Shown here one piece after another: positions 54,765-64,000 of a stretch of 64,000 bases of DNA (its first letter is position 1; each line of letters starts with the position of its first letter). This DNA comes from Chlorogloea purpurea SAG 13.99 (GTDB lineage Bacteria > Cyanobacteriota > Cyanobacteriia > Cyanobacteriales > Microcystaceae), in assembly GCA_016903695.1 (NCBI GenBank), contig JADQBB010000004.1:62001-126000 (forward strand), given 5' to 3'. Both the position numbers and the translations under genes were made by a program. A model generated the notes under the pieces. It had not been told where the DNA came from, searched no databases, and saw only the letters and a list, made by a program, of their open reading frames with translations.

Positions 54765-56018
54765 ATGAGATTTAACCTGCCCGCATTGCGCTCTCGAAAT
54801 TACCGTTTATTCTTCGCCGGGCAAGGTATATCTCTCATCGGTACTTGGATGACCCAAGTTTCTACTGTCTGGCTAGTTTACCAGCTAACCCATTCGGCTT
54901 TAATCCTCGGTATCGTCGGCTTTATCAGCCAGATAGCCAGTTTCGTCTTCGCTCCTTTCGGTGGCGTGATCGTCGATCGCACTCATCGTCGCACTCTTTT
55001 AATCATCACCCAAGCGCTCGCCATGGCGCAATCTTTAACTTTAGCGGCGTTAACACTGACGGGGGCGGTTAATATCTGGCTGATAGTCGCCCTCAGTTTC
55101 TGGCAAGGGTTGATCACGGCTCTAGATGCCCCGGCCAGACAAACTTTCGTCAAAGATATGATCGAGAGATCCGATGATTTGCCCAGTGCGATCGCTCTCA
55201 ATTCTTCTCTCATCAACGGGGCCCGATTGGTGGGGCCTGCGATCGCCGGAATAGTCATCGCCCGAATCGGGGCCGGTTACTGTTTCCTGATCGACGGGAT
55301 TAGTTATATAGCCGTCATCGCCGGACTCTTATTGATGCGCTTCAATAAAGAATTACCCATAGTAAAGGGTGCGATGAATCCTCTCGGACGTATCAAAGAG
55401 GGGTTTATCTACGCTTACGAATTTTTACCAATTCGCTCGATTTTACTGTTGATGGTGATGTTCAGCCTGATGGTCATGCCCTACTCGACACTCATGCCCG
55501 TATTCGCCATCAAAATCCTACACGGCGACTCCAATACTCTCGGTATGCTCATGGCTGCATCGGGCATAGGTGCTTTAAGCGGGGGGATTTATATGATTTC
55601 TCGTAGGACGGTAGTGGGTTTAGGTAAAGTTATCGCCTTCGCCCCGATGGTTTCGGGTACGGGATTGATCGCTTTTTCCCTATCTCAGGCTCTATGGCTT
55701 TCCATGCTCACGATCACCTTAGTAGGTTTCGGCTCGATCATTCAAATAGCTTCTAGTAACACCCTGATTCAAACGATCGTAGAAGATGACAAACGGGGAA
55801 GAGTCATGAGCATTTATACCATGTCTTTTCTGGGTATGGTTCCTTTTGGCAATTTATGGAGCGGGTTTCTGGCCGATTCCATAGGTGCGGCTAACACTTT
55901 TACCATTAACGGCATAGTTTGCCTTATCGGTGCTTTTCTCTTCGCCCGACAATTACCGGCTCTCAGACGTATAGTAAGACCTATCTATCGAGAGAAAGGT
56001 ATTGTTTCTATTCCTTAA
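54765..56018 (+). CDS. MFS exporter, EntS/TetA-like
   Basis: 417 residues with 12 predicted membrane helices. Start MRFNLPALRSRNYRLFFAGQ GISLIGTWMTQVSTVWLVYQ is typical of the enterobactin-exporter-like MFS branch. The motif A region is GGVIVDRTHRRTLLII. The cargo is unknown. No siderophore genes adjoin. Confidence 0.9.
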   Translation: MRFNLPALRSRNYRLFFAGQGISLIGTWMTQVSTVWLVYQLTHSALILGIVGFISQIASFVFAPFGGVIVDRTHRRTLLIITQALAMAQSLTLAALTLTGAVNIWLIVALSFWQGLITALDAPARQTFVKDMIERSDDLPSAIALNSSLINGARLVGPAIAGIVIARIGAGYCFLIDGISYIAVIAGLLLMRFNKELPIVKGAMNPLGRIKEGFIYAYEFLPIRSILLLMVMFSLMVMPYSTLMPVFAIKILHGDSNTLGMLMAASGIGALSGGIYMISRRTVVGLGKVIAFAPMVSGTGLIAFSLSQALWLSMLTITLVGFGSIIQIASSNTLIQTIVEDDKRGRVMSIYTMSFLGMVPFGNLWSGFLADSIGAANTFTINGIVCLIGAFLFARQLPALRRIVRPIYREKGIVSIP

Positions 56019-56136
56019 TATTAAAAAATACAAAGTAGATGTCAGATTTTTTAACTAGTTTAACTACATCTATGGGTTAGATATATTCAGTGATTTTACC
56101 CTTATCGAAAGGTAATTTACTAAGATATATTTATTG

Positions 56137-56154
56137 GTGTGATACAGATCACAC
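56137..56154. promoter_or_regulatory. Perfect CRP/SyCRP1-type binding site
   Basis: GTGTGATACAGATCACAC. The core TGTGA-N6-TCACA matches the CRP and SyCRP1 consensus perfectly. It is centred 111 bases before the ATG at 56257. A -10-like CATAAT/TAATAT near 56203-56210 would place it about 70 bases before transcription start, on the plus strand. Confidence 0.7.
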
Positions 56155-56256
56155 TCTGCTTTTGATCTCAATCTCACACAACGGGTGAGCTGTCACAATT
56201 AACATAATATGTATCCGTGATATTGTGTAAATATCTTTTGGTAAGAGTATGAACCT

Positions 56257-56634
56257 ATGATTGACTTAAGTGGATTAACCGAAAAAATTCCTGAACTTTA
56301 CCAGAAAGTTGCTGATTTGTATAAACAAACTCAGTCCAATCAAGATATTTTAGCTTTTGAATTAGATCTGAGCGAGAAGAAAATTGTTGGGTTTTCTATT
56401 TTTTCCAAGTTAAATCTTTACAATATGTACAAGGAATATCTCGTTCAGGGAAATTACGGTATTTGTGAAATTATTCAATGGTCTATTAGTAAACTGGGTC
56501 ATTTATCCCAAGATGAGAGACTGATAGTAATCAACCAGCTTCCTGCAATGGACGAGGAAGCTTTCTTGAAAGGTAATTTTGATATTACTCCCGTGGATGC
56601 TTCCTTTTTTCAGCGCTACCTTATTAACAACTAG
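56257..56634 (+). CDS. Hypothetical protein behind a CRP-type site, 125 residues
   Basis: I do not recognise a family. It starts MIDLSGLTEKIPELYQKVAD, mixes helix and strand with no signal or membrane segment, and ends [18 protein letters not shown]. Acidic. A perfect CRP-type site lies upstream, so cAMP control is plausible. The stop overlaps the clpB end by 4 bases on the opposite strand. Confidence 0.68.
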   Translation: MIDLSGLTEKIPELYQKVADLYKQTQSNQDILAFELDLSEKKIVGFSIFSKLNLYNMYKEYLVQGNYGICEIIQWSISKLGHLSQDERLIVINQLPAMDEEAFLKGNFDITPVDASFFQRYLINN

Positions 56635-59294
56635 CTGGCTTTAATGTCCTCGCTTACTTCTGGGTCTACTTCGGGAATTTTTTTATTAAAAGTTAAACCT
56701 TGAGGACTGCTATCAATAAGAACCGTATCTCCCTCTACAAAAGTTTGCTCCAGTAACTTGGTGGCTAAAGGATTTTCCAATTCTCTTTGAATCGCCCGCT
56801 TTAAAGGGCGTGCGCCATAGGTAGGATCGTAACCGCTATTAACGATGTAATCCTGTGCTGAGTCGGTTAACTCTAAAGCGATCTTCTGTTGGGATAATAA
56901 CTTCTGAATACGCTGTAGCTGTAAACGAACGATATAACGTAGCTCTTCCCGTTTCAAGGTGTGGAAAATGATCAAGTCATCGATACGATTGAGAAACTCT
57001 GGACGGAAATGACCGCGCAGGGCTTTTAATACCAGCTTCTGCATTTCCTCGTAATCTCCATCTTCGGCGGAAACGTTGAGAATATGATCACTACCTATAT
57101 TACTGGTCATGACGATGATCGTATTGGCGAAATCCACCGTTCTTCCTTGAGAATCGGTAATGCGCCCATCGTCAAGGACTTGTAATAAGATGTTAAAAAC
57201 GTCTCGATGAGCTTTTTCTACTTCATCCAATAACACCACCGAATAGGGACGACGGCGCACCGCTTCTGATAATTGTCCCCCTTCCTCGTAGCCCACATAA
57301 CCCGGGGGCGCACCGACTAAACGGGAGACCGAGTGTTTTTCCATGTACTCGGACATATCGATCCTCACCATCGCCTCTTCCGAGTCGAAGAGGAAAGATG
57401 CTAAAGCCCTCGCCAATTCCGTTTTACCTACGCCAGTAGGCCCCATGAATAGGAAAGAGCCTATAGGACGGTTAGGGTCTTTCATCCCCGCCCTAGCGCG
57501 CCGGATAGCGGCGGAAACCGCAACTACCGCTTCCTGTTGACCGATAACCCTTTCGTGGAGATGACTTTCTAGCTGTAAAAGTTTCTGTCTTTCCGTTTCC
57601 AATAATCGAGTCAAGGGAATGCCAGTCCAGCGGGCGACTATTTCCCCTATATCAGCCTCCGTCACTTGTTCCCGGAGAAGGGTAGCACCACCCGATTGAA
57701 TTTCTAAGAGTTGTCGTTCTTTCGCGTCCAATTCCAGTTGCAATCCTTCTAACTTACCGTATTTCAATTGAGCCGCTTTGTTGAGGTCATAGGCTCTTTC
57801 TGCCTGCTCGATTTGTAAGCGAATTTGCTCCTCCTGTTCTTTGAGACTTTGAATCTCATCGAGCATTTGTTTTTCCGATTGCCATTGAGCCGAGAATTCT
57901 GCCTGTTTGATCTCCAGTTCTTCTATTTCTTCGGTGATTCTCTCTAAGCGCTCTTTTGCCGATTTATCCAGTAAACCTGGGCGTTTTTCTTCGCCTTCGA
58001 GGGAGAATTTTTCCATTTTCAACTGCATCAAACGACGATCGACCGCTTCTAATTCATCGGGCTTAGAGGTGATCTCCATCTTTAATTTCGCCGCCGCTTC
58101 ATCGACTAGATCGATCGCTTTATCGGGTAAAAAACGATCGCTGATATAGCGATTAGATAGAGTAGCCGCCGCCACTAAAGCCGAATCGGTAATAGTAACA
58201 CCGTGATGGACTTCATAACGTTCTTTGAGGCCCCGTAAGATAGAAATAGTATCTTCCACCGAAGGCTCTTTCACGTATACCTGCTGAAAACGCCGCTCTA
58301 GAGCCGGATCTTTTTCGATGTGGTTGCGGTATTCATCAAGGGTACTGGCCCCGATACAACGCAATTCTCCACGGGCTAACATGGGTTTTAAGAGATTACC
58401 CGCGTCCATCGAACCGCCTTCACGAGAGCCAGCCCCTACTACTGTATGTAATTCATCTATAAAAAGGATGATCTTGCCATCGGAGTTAGTCACTTCTTTC
58501 ATGACGGCGCGTAATCTCTCCTCAAATTCCCCTCGATACTTAGCCCCGGCGATGAGGCTACCCATATCTAAAGAAATTAACTGACGATTTTTTAAAGATT
58601 CTGGTACATCACCGTTAACGATTCTCTGGGCTAAACCTTCAGCGATCGCTGTTTTCCCGACACCAGGCTCACCGATTAAAACGGGATTATTTTTGGAACG
58701 GCGCGATAGTACCTGTATCACCCGCCTGATTTCATCATCTCTGCCGATAACCGGGTCTAGTTTGCCTTCCACAGCTAACAGGGTTAAATCTCTACCGTAT
58801 TTCTCTAGAGATTGGTATTTTTCTTCTTGATTGACTTCGGTTACTTTTTGCGAACCCCGGATGGCTTTAATCGCTGCTTCCAAGTCTTGAGGGTCGAGAT
58901 TAAAAGTACGGAGACACTTACGCCCGACGCGATCGTCTTCGGCGAAACCCACTAACAGATGTTCGACGGAGATGAATTTATCCTGCCAACTTTGTCGGGA
59001 AGCCTCGGCTCGATCGAGCATTATATCGAGACTCCGCCCCAGATATAATTGGTCTACCGCACCCACTCTGGGCTGGCGATTACTAAATACCTCCAATTGT
59101 TGTACTAATCGGGGTATTTCAATATTCGCCGTTTGAAAAATTTTAGTAGCCAAGCCGTTATTCTGCTCTAAAAGAGCGATGAGAACGTGTTCTACCTCTA
59201 AGGTCTGATTTTTGAAACGCCTCGCCACTTCTTGTGACTTAACTATAGAATCCCAAGCTTGTTCAGTAAATTTATTCGGGTCAGTCGGTTGCAT
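56631..59294 (-). CDS. clpB: Chaperone ClpB
   Basis: Hexameric disaggregase that works with DnaK. 887 residues: N-domain (1-150), AAA-1 with GEPGVGKT (about 208-215), the M-domain coiled coil (410-530), AAA-2 with GPTGVGKT (about 610-617) and the C-terminal part [20 protein letters not shown]. All ATPase motifs are present. Cyanobacteria have two ClpB proteins; this may be either. A CIRCE or other heat-shock motif is not evident upstream in the 67-base gap. Confidence 0.96.
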   Translation of the reverse strand: MQPTDPNKFTEQAWDSIVKSQEVARRFKNQTLEVEHVLIALLEQNNGLATKIFQTANIEIPRLVQQLEVFSNRQPRVGAVDQLYLGRSLDIMLDRAEASRQSWQDKFISVEHLLVGFAEDDRVGRKCLRTFNLDPQDLEAAIKAIRGSQKVTEVNQEEKYQSLEKYGRDLTLLAVEGKLDPVIGRDDEIRRVIQVLSRRSKNNPVLIGEPGVGKTAIAEGLAQRIVNGDVPESLKNRQLISLDMGSLIAGAKYRGEFEERLRAVMKEVTNSDGKIILFIDELHTVVGAGSREGGSMDAGNLLKPMLARGELRCIGASTLDEYRNHIEKDPALERRFQQVYVKEPSVEDTISILRGLKERYEVHHGVTITDSALVAAATLSNRYISDRFLPDKAIDLVDEAAAKLKMEITSKPDELEAVDRRLMQLKMEKFSLEGEEKRPGLLDKSAKERLERITEEIEELEIKQAEFSAQWQSEKQMLDEIQSLKEQEEQIRLQIEQAERAYDLNKAAQLKYGKLEGLQLELDAKERQLLEIQSGGATLLREQVTEADIGEIVARWTGIPLTRLLETERQKLLQLESHLHERVIGQQEAVVAVSAAIRRARAGMKDPNRPIGSFLFMGPTGVGKTELARALASFLFDSEEAMVRIDMSEYMEKHSVSRLVGAPPGYVGYEEGGQLSEAVRRRPYSVVLLDEVEKAHRDVFNILLQVLDDGRITDSQGRTVDFANTIIVMTSNIGSDHILNVSAEDGDYEEMQKLVLKALRGHFRPEFLNRIDDLIIFHTLKREELRYIVRLQLQRIQKLLSQQKIALELTDSAQDYIVNSGYDPTYGARPLKRAIQRELENPLATKLLEQTFVEGDTVLIDSSPQGLTFNKKIPEVDPEVSEDIKAS

Positions 59295-59361
59295 TATCGA
59301 TCCGTTTAGATCACCACTAATAGAGCTATAGTATAACCTACCTACTCCGTGGTTCTCATTA

Positions 59362-61830
59362 TTATTTTGGTGATACCATTTGCATTAGAGCACTATATTT
59401 AGGATTAGTAGTATCGTTAAGATTTTCCATCGCGCCCCAGCTACCCCATTTAGAAGGACTGCTAACATCGCTAAAGTTCATAAATAAACCGCCACCTAAT
59501 TGATTCCATCGTGTTAGATACTGTTGATACAACTGTCCCATGCGGGCGTCGCGATTAGCCCCGATGAAGAGATTAGTAATAGCATTATTATTTTCCGCGC
59601 CCTGATAACCGACAAGATGCTGACCCCCCTCGTAGGCTAATAGCTGTAAATTATTTTGGGAGGCGAGAGTAGCATAATTCTGCATATTGCTGTAGCTTAG
59701 CTGTAAAGCACCACCCGCTACCGCCGCGCCACCGGTAGAATTTTTAATAACTCCCCCTTGAGTTAATTCATCGAAGAGATCATCCAAGGTTAAATTTTGC
59801 ACTTGAGAAGCATATCGAGGATCTCCCAGATAACCCCCGAAATAGGGTGCGATGGCAACAGCATTAATGGCCGAGAAATTACCGGTATTTTTTAAATACT
59901 TGATTGCAGTGCTAGTAGGGCCGAGGTTAGACGCTTGCGCGCCGAGTACCCCAACTATCTGATCCGATTGAGCGCCGAAAACATCTTTCCAAATTTTGCT
60001 CACTTGAGCCGAGCGAAGTGCGAACCATTGATTGCCATTGATACCGGCTGCTCTGGCTTGAGCATTAACCCATGGAGTTTGAGAGAATCCCGGGTTCCAG
60101 GCTTCATTGCTGTACTCTATATAAATTTTTTTGTTGGGCGCAAGATTATTTTTAACATATTGGGCGAAGTTTCTCACATAATCATCATCTGCCATGTGAG
60201 GCATATTGAACCAAGGATTCAAATTATTCTGATTAGCTAAGGCCACCATGACTTCTACGGGGGTGCCGTTACCTGTCGTCCACTGGGCCTGACCAAGGGT
60301 GGGGCGATCGCTCCACCGCACTTGATTACTGTTATTAGTACGCATCCAGTCCATAAAACGCACGGTCTGGAAAGGTGCGATTCTAGAGGTGAAGACGGGA
60401 TTAAATATTTGTGCCGTCGAAGGATTGAAAGTTTGCCCGTTATAAAGGTTAGTGTAAGTGCTTTCGTACTGTGCTGGTATGATGCGAATATTGCGGAGGT
60501 AGTCTGAAGTTTTGTTAGGGTCGGTACTGGCGATCTGAAGAAATATTCCCCCGCCCGTGGATAAGTTAACGTTTATTACATCTCTACCGGGGGTGGAAAG
60601 GCTGGCATTTTTCTTAGCTGAGAGCTTATAATTTATTGTTCCTTGACCATCGTATAGAACTACATAGCTAGCGTTAGAAGCATTATTGGGATCGGCATTG
60701 GTCTTATCGGCGAATAAGATTGTACTGGGATAGGATGAGGATGGCCCGACCGGCATAGCTAGAGGAGTCAACCAACCATTAGAATCAAGATTGGTGGTGA
60801 TTTTGGTGTAGGAACTATCCTGGAACCAAGGGCGAGAAGATTTAAAAGTATCGATAAAAGGTATTTGTGTTGACCAATCACTTATGCCGTTAAGGTTAGT
60901 ACCCATGTTTATTTTTGGAGGCTGGTTAAGGTTAACCGTTACCTGAGCCGTGGTACTTTGACCGAGAGCATTTTGAATGGTGTAGGTGAATCCCGCTGCC
61001 CCTGCGTAGTCGTCGTTAGGGGTGAATACCACGTTACCGTACTTATTAATAATTACGTTACCGTTGAGGGGGTTACTGACTCCTATCAAGCTGAATTTAT
61101 TGTTGCCGGGGTCTCTGTCATTCTGCAAAAGGCTAGAAGCTAATATAGTTGTAGGCATCTCGCTCAAAGCCTGTACTACATCATTGGTGGCTACTGGTAA
61201 AGGTCTTACGGTAACGATGACGTTCGCGGTACTGGTAGCCCCTCTAGTATCTTGGATAGTGTATCGAAAATTGGCGTTACCGGTATAATTGGCGGTGGGG
61301 GTGAAGATAATATTGCCCGTGCCATCTAAATTTACTTGACCGTTAGTGCCTTTAGTTACCGATAACAGAGAGATGAGATTACCATCAGGGTCATTATCGT
61401 TGGCTAAGAGTGAGGCTATGGCGATCGTAACGGGTTTATTCTGGTCGGTAGTCGCTGTATTGTTAACAGCCACGGGGGCTTTATTCGTAGAATTCACAGT
61501 GATAAAAACTGTAGCGGTGGCGGTTATACCGTCTTGATCTTTAACTGTGTACTGAAAACTCGCCGTATTTCTACTACCTGAAAAAGTATTGGCGGGATTA
61601 AAAATTATCTTCCCGTTGGCATCAAAGGCTACCGAGCCGTTTACTGGATTAATTAAACCGGTGATACTTAATCCGGCGCCGCTATCATTACCTAAAAGGT
61701 CTAGAGGTGCTAACACTAGAGCCATATTATCATCAACGATCGCAGTATCATTAGTAGCGATCAGATTTTGCACCGAAATTAACCCAGAATTTATTCTACC
61801 AAGTGTTGGGATGTTTTTAGCATTTATCAT
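59362..61830 (-). CDS. Large secreted-type protein: Ig-like (tandem-95) repeats plus glycoside-hydrolase-like domain
   Basis: 822 residues from the ATG at 61830; the frame opens with a TTG at 61890. Residues about 1-310 hold three cadherin/Ig-like (Big_9 type) repeats with FTPTANYTGNANFRYTIQDT and FTPNDDYAGAAGFTYTIQNA. A linker is followed by a TIM-barrel-like half with KKIYIEYSNEAWN and LQLLAYEGGQHLVGYQG, where two Glu residues could be catalytic, as in clan A hydrolases. No signal peptide or RTX motif is seen, so export by type I secretion is only suggested. A paralog follows upstream. Confidence 0.78.
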   Translation of the reverse strand: MINAKNIPTLGRINSGLISVQNLIATNDTAIVDDNMALVLAPLDLLGNDSGAGLSITGLINPVNGSVAFDANGKIIFNPANTFSGSRNTASFQYTVKDQDGITATATVFITVNSTNKAPVAVNNTATTDQNKPVTIAIASLLANDNDPDGNLISLLSVTKGTNGQVNLDGTGNIIFTPTANYTGNANFRYTIQDTRGATSTANVIVTVRPLPVATNDVVQALSEMPTTILASSLLQNDRDPGNNKFSLIGVSNPLNGNVIINKYGNVVFTPNDDYAGAAGFTYTIQNALGQSTTAQVTVNLNQPPKINMGTNLNGISDWSTQIPFIDTFKSSRPWFQDSSYTKITTNLDSNGWLTPLAMPVGPSSSYPSTILFADKTNADPNNASNASYVVLYDGQGTINYKLSAKKNASLSTPGRDVINVNLSTGGGIFLQIASTDPNKTSDYLRNIRIIPAQYESTYTNLYNGQTFNPSTAQIFNPVFTSRIAPFQTVRFMDWMRTNNSNQVRWSDRPTLGQAQWTTGNGTPVEVMVALANQNNLNPWFNMPHMADDDYVRNFAQYVKNNLAPNKKIYIEYSNEAWNPGFSQTPWVNAQARAAGINGNQWFALRSAQVSKIWKDVFGAQSDQIVGVLGAQASNLGPTSTAIKYLKNTGNFSAINAVAIAPYFGGYLGDPRYASQVQNLTLDDLFDELTQGGVIKNSTGGAAVAGGALQLSYSNMQNYATLASQNNLQLLAYEGGQHLVGYQGAENNNAITNLFIGANRDARMGQLYQQYLTRWNQLGGGLFMNFSDVSSPSKWGSWGAMENLNDTTNPKYSALMQMVSPK

Positions 61831-62229
61831 ATTAATTACTTGACGAATTTCAGCGCCTGCGTCAGGTTTTTTCGCAAAAAAGCTGACCAAGCGGTCTGAT
61901 TTTCTTCAATCTCCAAGTTTTAAGCCAATAAATTAATTGTCATATTTATTGATTCAATAAACTTCCGTATATGTAGCCAAAATAAAAAAATATTATCGGG
62001 TTTATCAATAATATTTCTTAGGTACTAATATATAGTTTTGCTCTTGAAAAACTAGGTTTTCTATGTAAAATTACTGAATAAAATTTAAGTATAGTCACAA
62101 TAGGTTTATTTACCAATCCTAGAGAGACATAAACACTTAACCCGCCTACTGCCCCTTTCAAAAAGCCTGTTCATGAATCAAATAGGCTGGCTATTGAATT
62201 ATGCTGCTTTTCACAAAACAGCATAGTTA
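61831..62229. other. AT-rich spacer between the two paralogs
   Basis: About 400 bases without a convincing gene. It probably holds the promoter of the 822-residue gene and the 3' end signal of its paralog. A 7-bp inverted repeat, TATGCTG / CAGCATA (62201-62207 and 62220-62226), lies just after the paralog's stop and lacks a T-run. Confidence 0.5.
62201..62226 (-). repeat. Inverted repeat after the partial paralog
   Basis: TATGCTG / CAGCATA, possible terminator without a T-run. Confidence 0.35.
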
Positions 62230-64000
62230 CTATTTCGCTTCCGCCATTTGAAGTATAGAAGTGTATTTAGAATTGCCAACATCTCTAAGATGTTCCATCA
62301 TGCCCCAGCTACCCCATTTAGAAGGACTGCTAACATCGCTAAAGTTCATAAATAAACCGCCACCTGATTGATTCCATCGTGTTAGATACTGTTGATACAA
62401 CTGTCCCATGCGGGCATCGCGGTTAGCGGCGATGAAGAGATTAGTAATAGCATTATTATTTTCCACGCCTTGATAACCGACAAGATGCTGACCTCCCTCG
62501 TAGGCTAATAGCTGTAAATTATTTTGGGAGGCGAGAGTGGCATAATTCTGCATATTGCTGTAGCTTAGCTGTAAAGCACCACCCGGTACCGCCGCGCCGC
62601 CAGTAGAATTTTTGATAATTCCCCCTTGAGTTAATTCATCAAAGAGCTTATTCACGGTCAATCTTTGTACTTGAGAAGCATATTGAGGAGCCCCCAGATA
62701 ACCCCCGAAATAGGGTGCGATAGCTACCGCGTCGATAGCTGATAAATTACCGGTACTTTTTAAATAGTCAATTGCCGTGTTAGCTATACCAATATTAGAT
62801 GCTTGCGATCCCAATACTCCCACTATCTGGTTAGCTTGAGTTCCGAAAACATCTTTCCAGATGTTGATCACTTCAGCGGAGCGTTGGGCGTACCACCTAG
62901 TACCATTAAGGCCTACCGAGTTGGCTTGAGCATTAATCCATCGATTTTGAGAAAATAAGTTATTCCAAGCCTCGTTGCTATACTCGACGTAAATTTGTTT
63001 GTTAGGAGCGAGATTATCTTTAACGTATTGGGCGAAGTTTCTCACATAGTCATCATTAACCATGTGAGGCATGGTGAACCAAGGATTAAAATTGCCCTGA
63101 TTGGCTAAAGCCACCATTACTTCGACGGGGACACCTCCATCCTTCGTCCACTGAGTTTGGTTGAGCGTGGGTCGATCGCTCCAGTTTACTTGGTTGCTGT
63201 GGTTAGTATCCATCCAATCCATAAAACGGACGGATTGAAAAGGAGCGATTCTGGAGGTGAAGAGAGGATTAAATATTTTGGCTGTGGAGGGATTGAAAGT
63301 CTGTCCATTGTAGAGATTGGTATAGGTACTCTCGCGTTGAGCCGGCACGATCCGAATATTACGAATGTAATCTCCAGTGTTATTAGGATCTGTACTGGTG
63401 ATCTGGAGATTAACACTACCTTTACTGGTAGCGTCTACGTTGATCACATCTCTCCCTGGAGCAGAAAGACTGATATTTTTGGTGGCGGCGGACTTATACT
63501 GGATAGTTCCTTGCCCGTCGTAAAGAACGATATATTGACCACCGCTAAATTTATTTCCGCCACCGGTAAATACGAACGTAACTGCGGGAGAAGAAGAGGC
63601 TATACCATCGGGAGGAGTTACCGAAGTTAACCAACCGTTAGAGTCGAGGTTCGTATCGATCTTTCTATAGCGGTCTTCCCACACCCAAGAACGAGAAGAT
63701 TTAAAAATATCGATGAAGGGTATTTGTGTTGACCAATCAGCTACGCCGGTAAGATTAGTACCCATAGCAATCTTCGGAGAACGGCTAACATTTAACGTTA
63801 CCCTACCTGTTGTAGTTGCGCCCAGAGTGTTCCGAATCGTGTACGTGAAACCAGCCGGGCCTACGTAGTTAGTATTAGGTGTAAAAACTACATTACCGTA
63901 ACTATTAAGAGCTACCCTACCATTAAGGGCACTGCTGACTCCTTTTATGGTAATACGGTTATTGCCCGGATCTCTGTCATTATTTATAAGGGTAGAGCTT
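62230..64000 (-). CDS. Partial paralog of the Ig-repeat/hydrolase-like protein, 5' part missing
   Basis: The frame stays open from the stop at 62230 to the right edge. It covers a truncated Ig-like repeat (INNDRDPGNNRITIKGVSSA, NYVGPAGFTYTIRNTLGAT) then the same domain order as its neighbour: ADWSTQIPFIDIFKSSRSW, YVEYSNEAWN and LLAYEGGQHLVGYQG. An in-frame ATG at 63765 exists inside the frame but is not the start, because the repeat sequence continues upstream. The 3' block from about 62302 to 62646 is almost identical to the neighbour's. Same orientation, so tandem duplicates. Confidence 0.85.
   Translation of the reverse strand, partial: SSTLINNDRDPGNNRITIKGVSSALNGRVALNSYGNVVFTPNTNYVGPAGFTYTIRNTLGATTTGRVTLNVSRSPKIAMGTNLTGVADWSTQIPFIDIFKSSRSWVWEDRYRKIDTNLDSNGWLTSVTPPDGIASSSPAVTFVFTGGGNKFSGGQYIVLYDGQGTIQYKSAATKNISLSAPGRDVINVDATSKGSVNLQITSTDPNNTGDYIRNIRIVPAQRESTYTNLYNGQTFNPSTAKIFNPLFTSRIAPFQSVRFMDWMDTNHSNQVNWSDRPTLNQTQWTKDGGVPVEVMVALANQGNFNPWFTMPHMVNDDYVRNFAQYVKDNLAPNKQIYVEYSNEAWNNLFSQNRWINAQANSVGLNGTRWYAQRSAEVINIWKDVFGTQANQIVGVLGSQASNIGIANTAIDYLKSTGNLSAIDAVAIAPYFGGYLGAPQYASQVQRLTVNKLFDELTQGGIIKNSTGGAAVPGGALQLSYSNMQNYATLASQNNLQLLAYEGGQHLVGYQGVENNNAITNLFIAANRDARMGQLYQQYLTRWNQSGGGLFMNFSDVSSPSKWGSWGMMEHLRDVGNSKYTSILQMAEAK

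Noticed and set aside
1..64000. CRISPR array, transposon, prophage or rRNA
   Set aside because: No regularly spaced repeats, transposase, integrase, phage structural gene or rRNA sequence seen on either strand.

Overview
The window comes from the chromosome of a phycobilisome-bearing cyanobacterium. It carries apcD and apcF (terminal-emitter allophycocyanin subunits), psbV (cytochrome c550), gun4, hemF, ycf20, a Tic21/PIC1-type DUF3611 protein, a phytol-kinase-like gene, a DHNA-CoA thioesterase, a KaiB-domain protein and a PphA-like PII phosphatase. GC content is moderate, and the HIP1 octamer GCGATCGC and its CGATCG core recur throughout, as in many cyanobacteria. I cannot name a genus. I see no transposase, integrase, rRNA or CRISPR array. 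Apart from a HigBA-like toxin-antitoxin pair, a Uma2 nuclease and the secreted-protein genes, this is ordinary core chromosome.

Layout. 1-3.3 kb: the start of a peptide-type ABC binding lipoprotein, a hypothetical gene, then clpP, gmk and a RemA-like gene, all on the minus strand, and a small plus-strand IF-2-like protein. 3.3-9.1 kb: psbV, a glycosyltransferase, tRNA-Val, a DUF2227-mazG-lepB operon, a higBA-like pair and corA. 9.1-13.8 kb: a TPR/membrane-protein pair, apcD, a slipin, hemF and an RTX protein. 13.8-22.1 kb: ruvX with a GNAT gene, a 637-residue acidic coiled-coil protein, a photolyase, a KaiB-domain protein, pilT and a small membrane protein. 22.1-29.8 kb: an RND efflux pair, a transglutaminase-like protein, two very small membrane proteins and a lumenal/periplasmic protein. 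29.8-40.1 kb: era, a CheA/PilL-type hybrid kinase with pgsA, apcF divergent from glnA, and lysA-cdaA-uppS. 40.2-48.9 kb: gun4 with a Ser/Thr kinase, a thioesterase, a small conserved protein, an ABC1 kinase, pphA, ppk1 and a Crp/Fnr regulator. 48.9-56.7 kb: ycf20, DUF3611, a DnaJ-domain gene, yidD, phytol kinase, an epimerase, tRNA-Lys, Uma2, DUF202, a MoaD-like gene, a Tat-exported beta carbonic anhydrase, an MFS exporter and a hypothetical gene behind a perfect CRP-type palindrome. 56.6-64 kb: clpB and two tandem large secreted-type proteins with Ig-like repeats and a glycoside-hydrolase-like domain, the second cut by the window edge.

How the genes work together. Nitrogen and light control recur. 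glnA has a textbook NtcA promoter in the region it shares with apcF. pphA probably resets PII. gun4 is translated directly ahead of a kinase. apcD and apcF encode the subunits that pass phycobilisome energy to the photosystems. A motility theme links pilT with the PilL/CheA kinase. That kinase lacks a visible Hpt domain and instead has an acidic N-terminus with a repeated F/W-x-D/E-L-x-x-L-L motif. The best candidates for new biology are that motif array, the acidic coiled-coil protein with its own aromatic-acidic motifs, the gun4-kinase pair, the tandem secreted paralogs with a nearly identical 3' block, a 30-residue membrane protein, and the CRP-site gene. None amounts to a clearly new multi-gene system on sequence alone.
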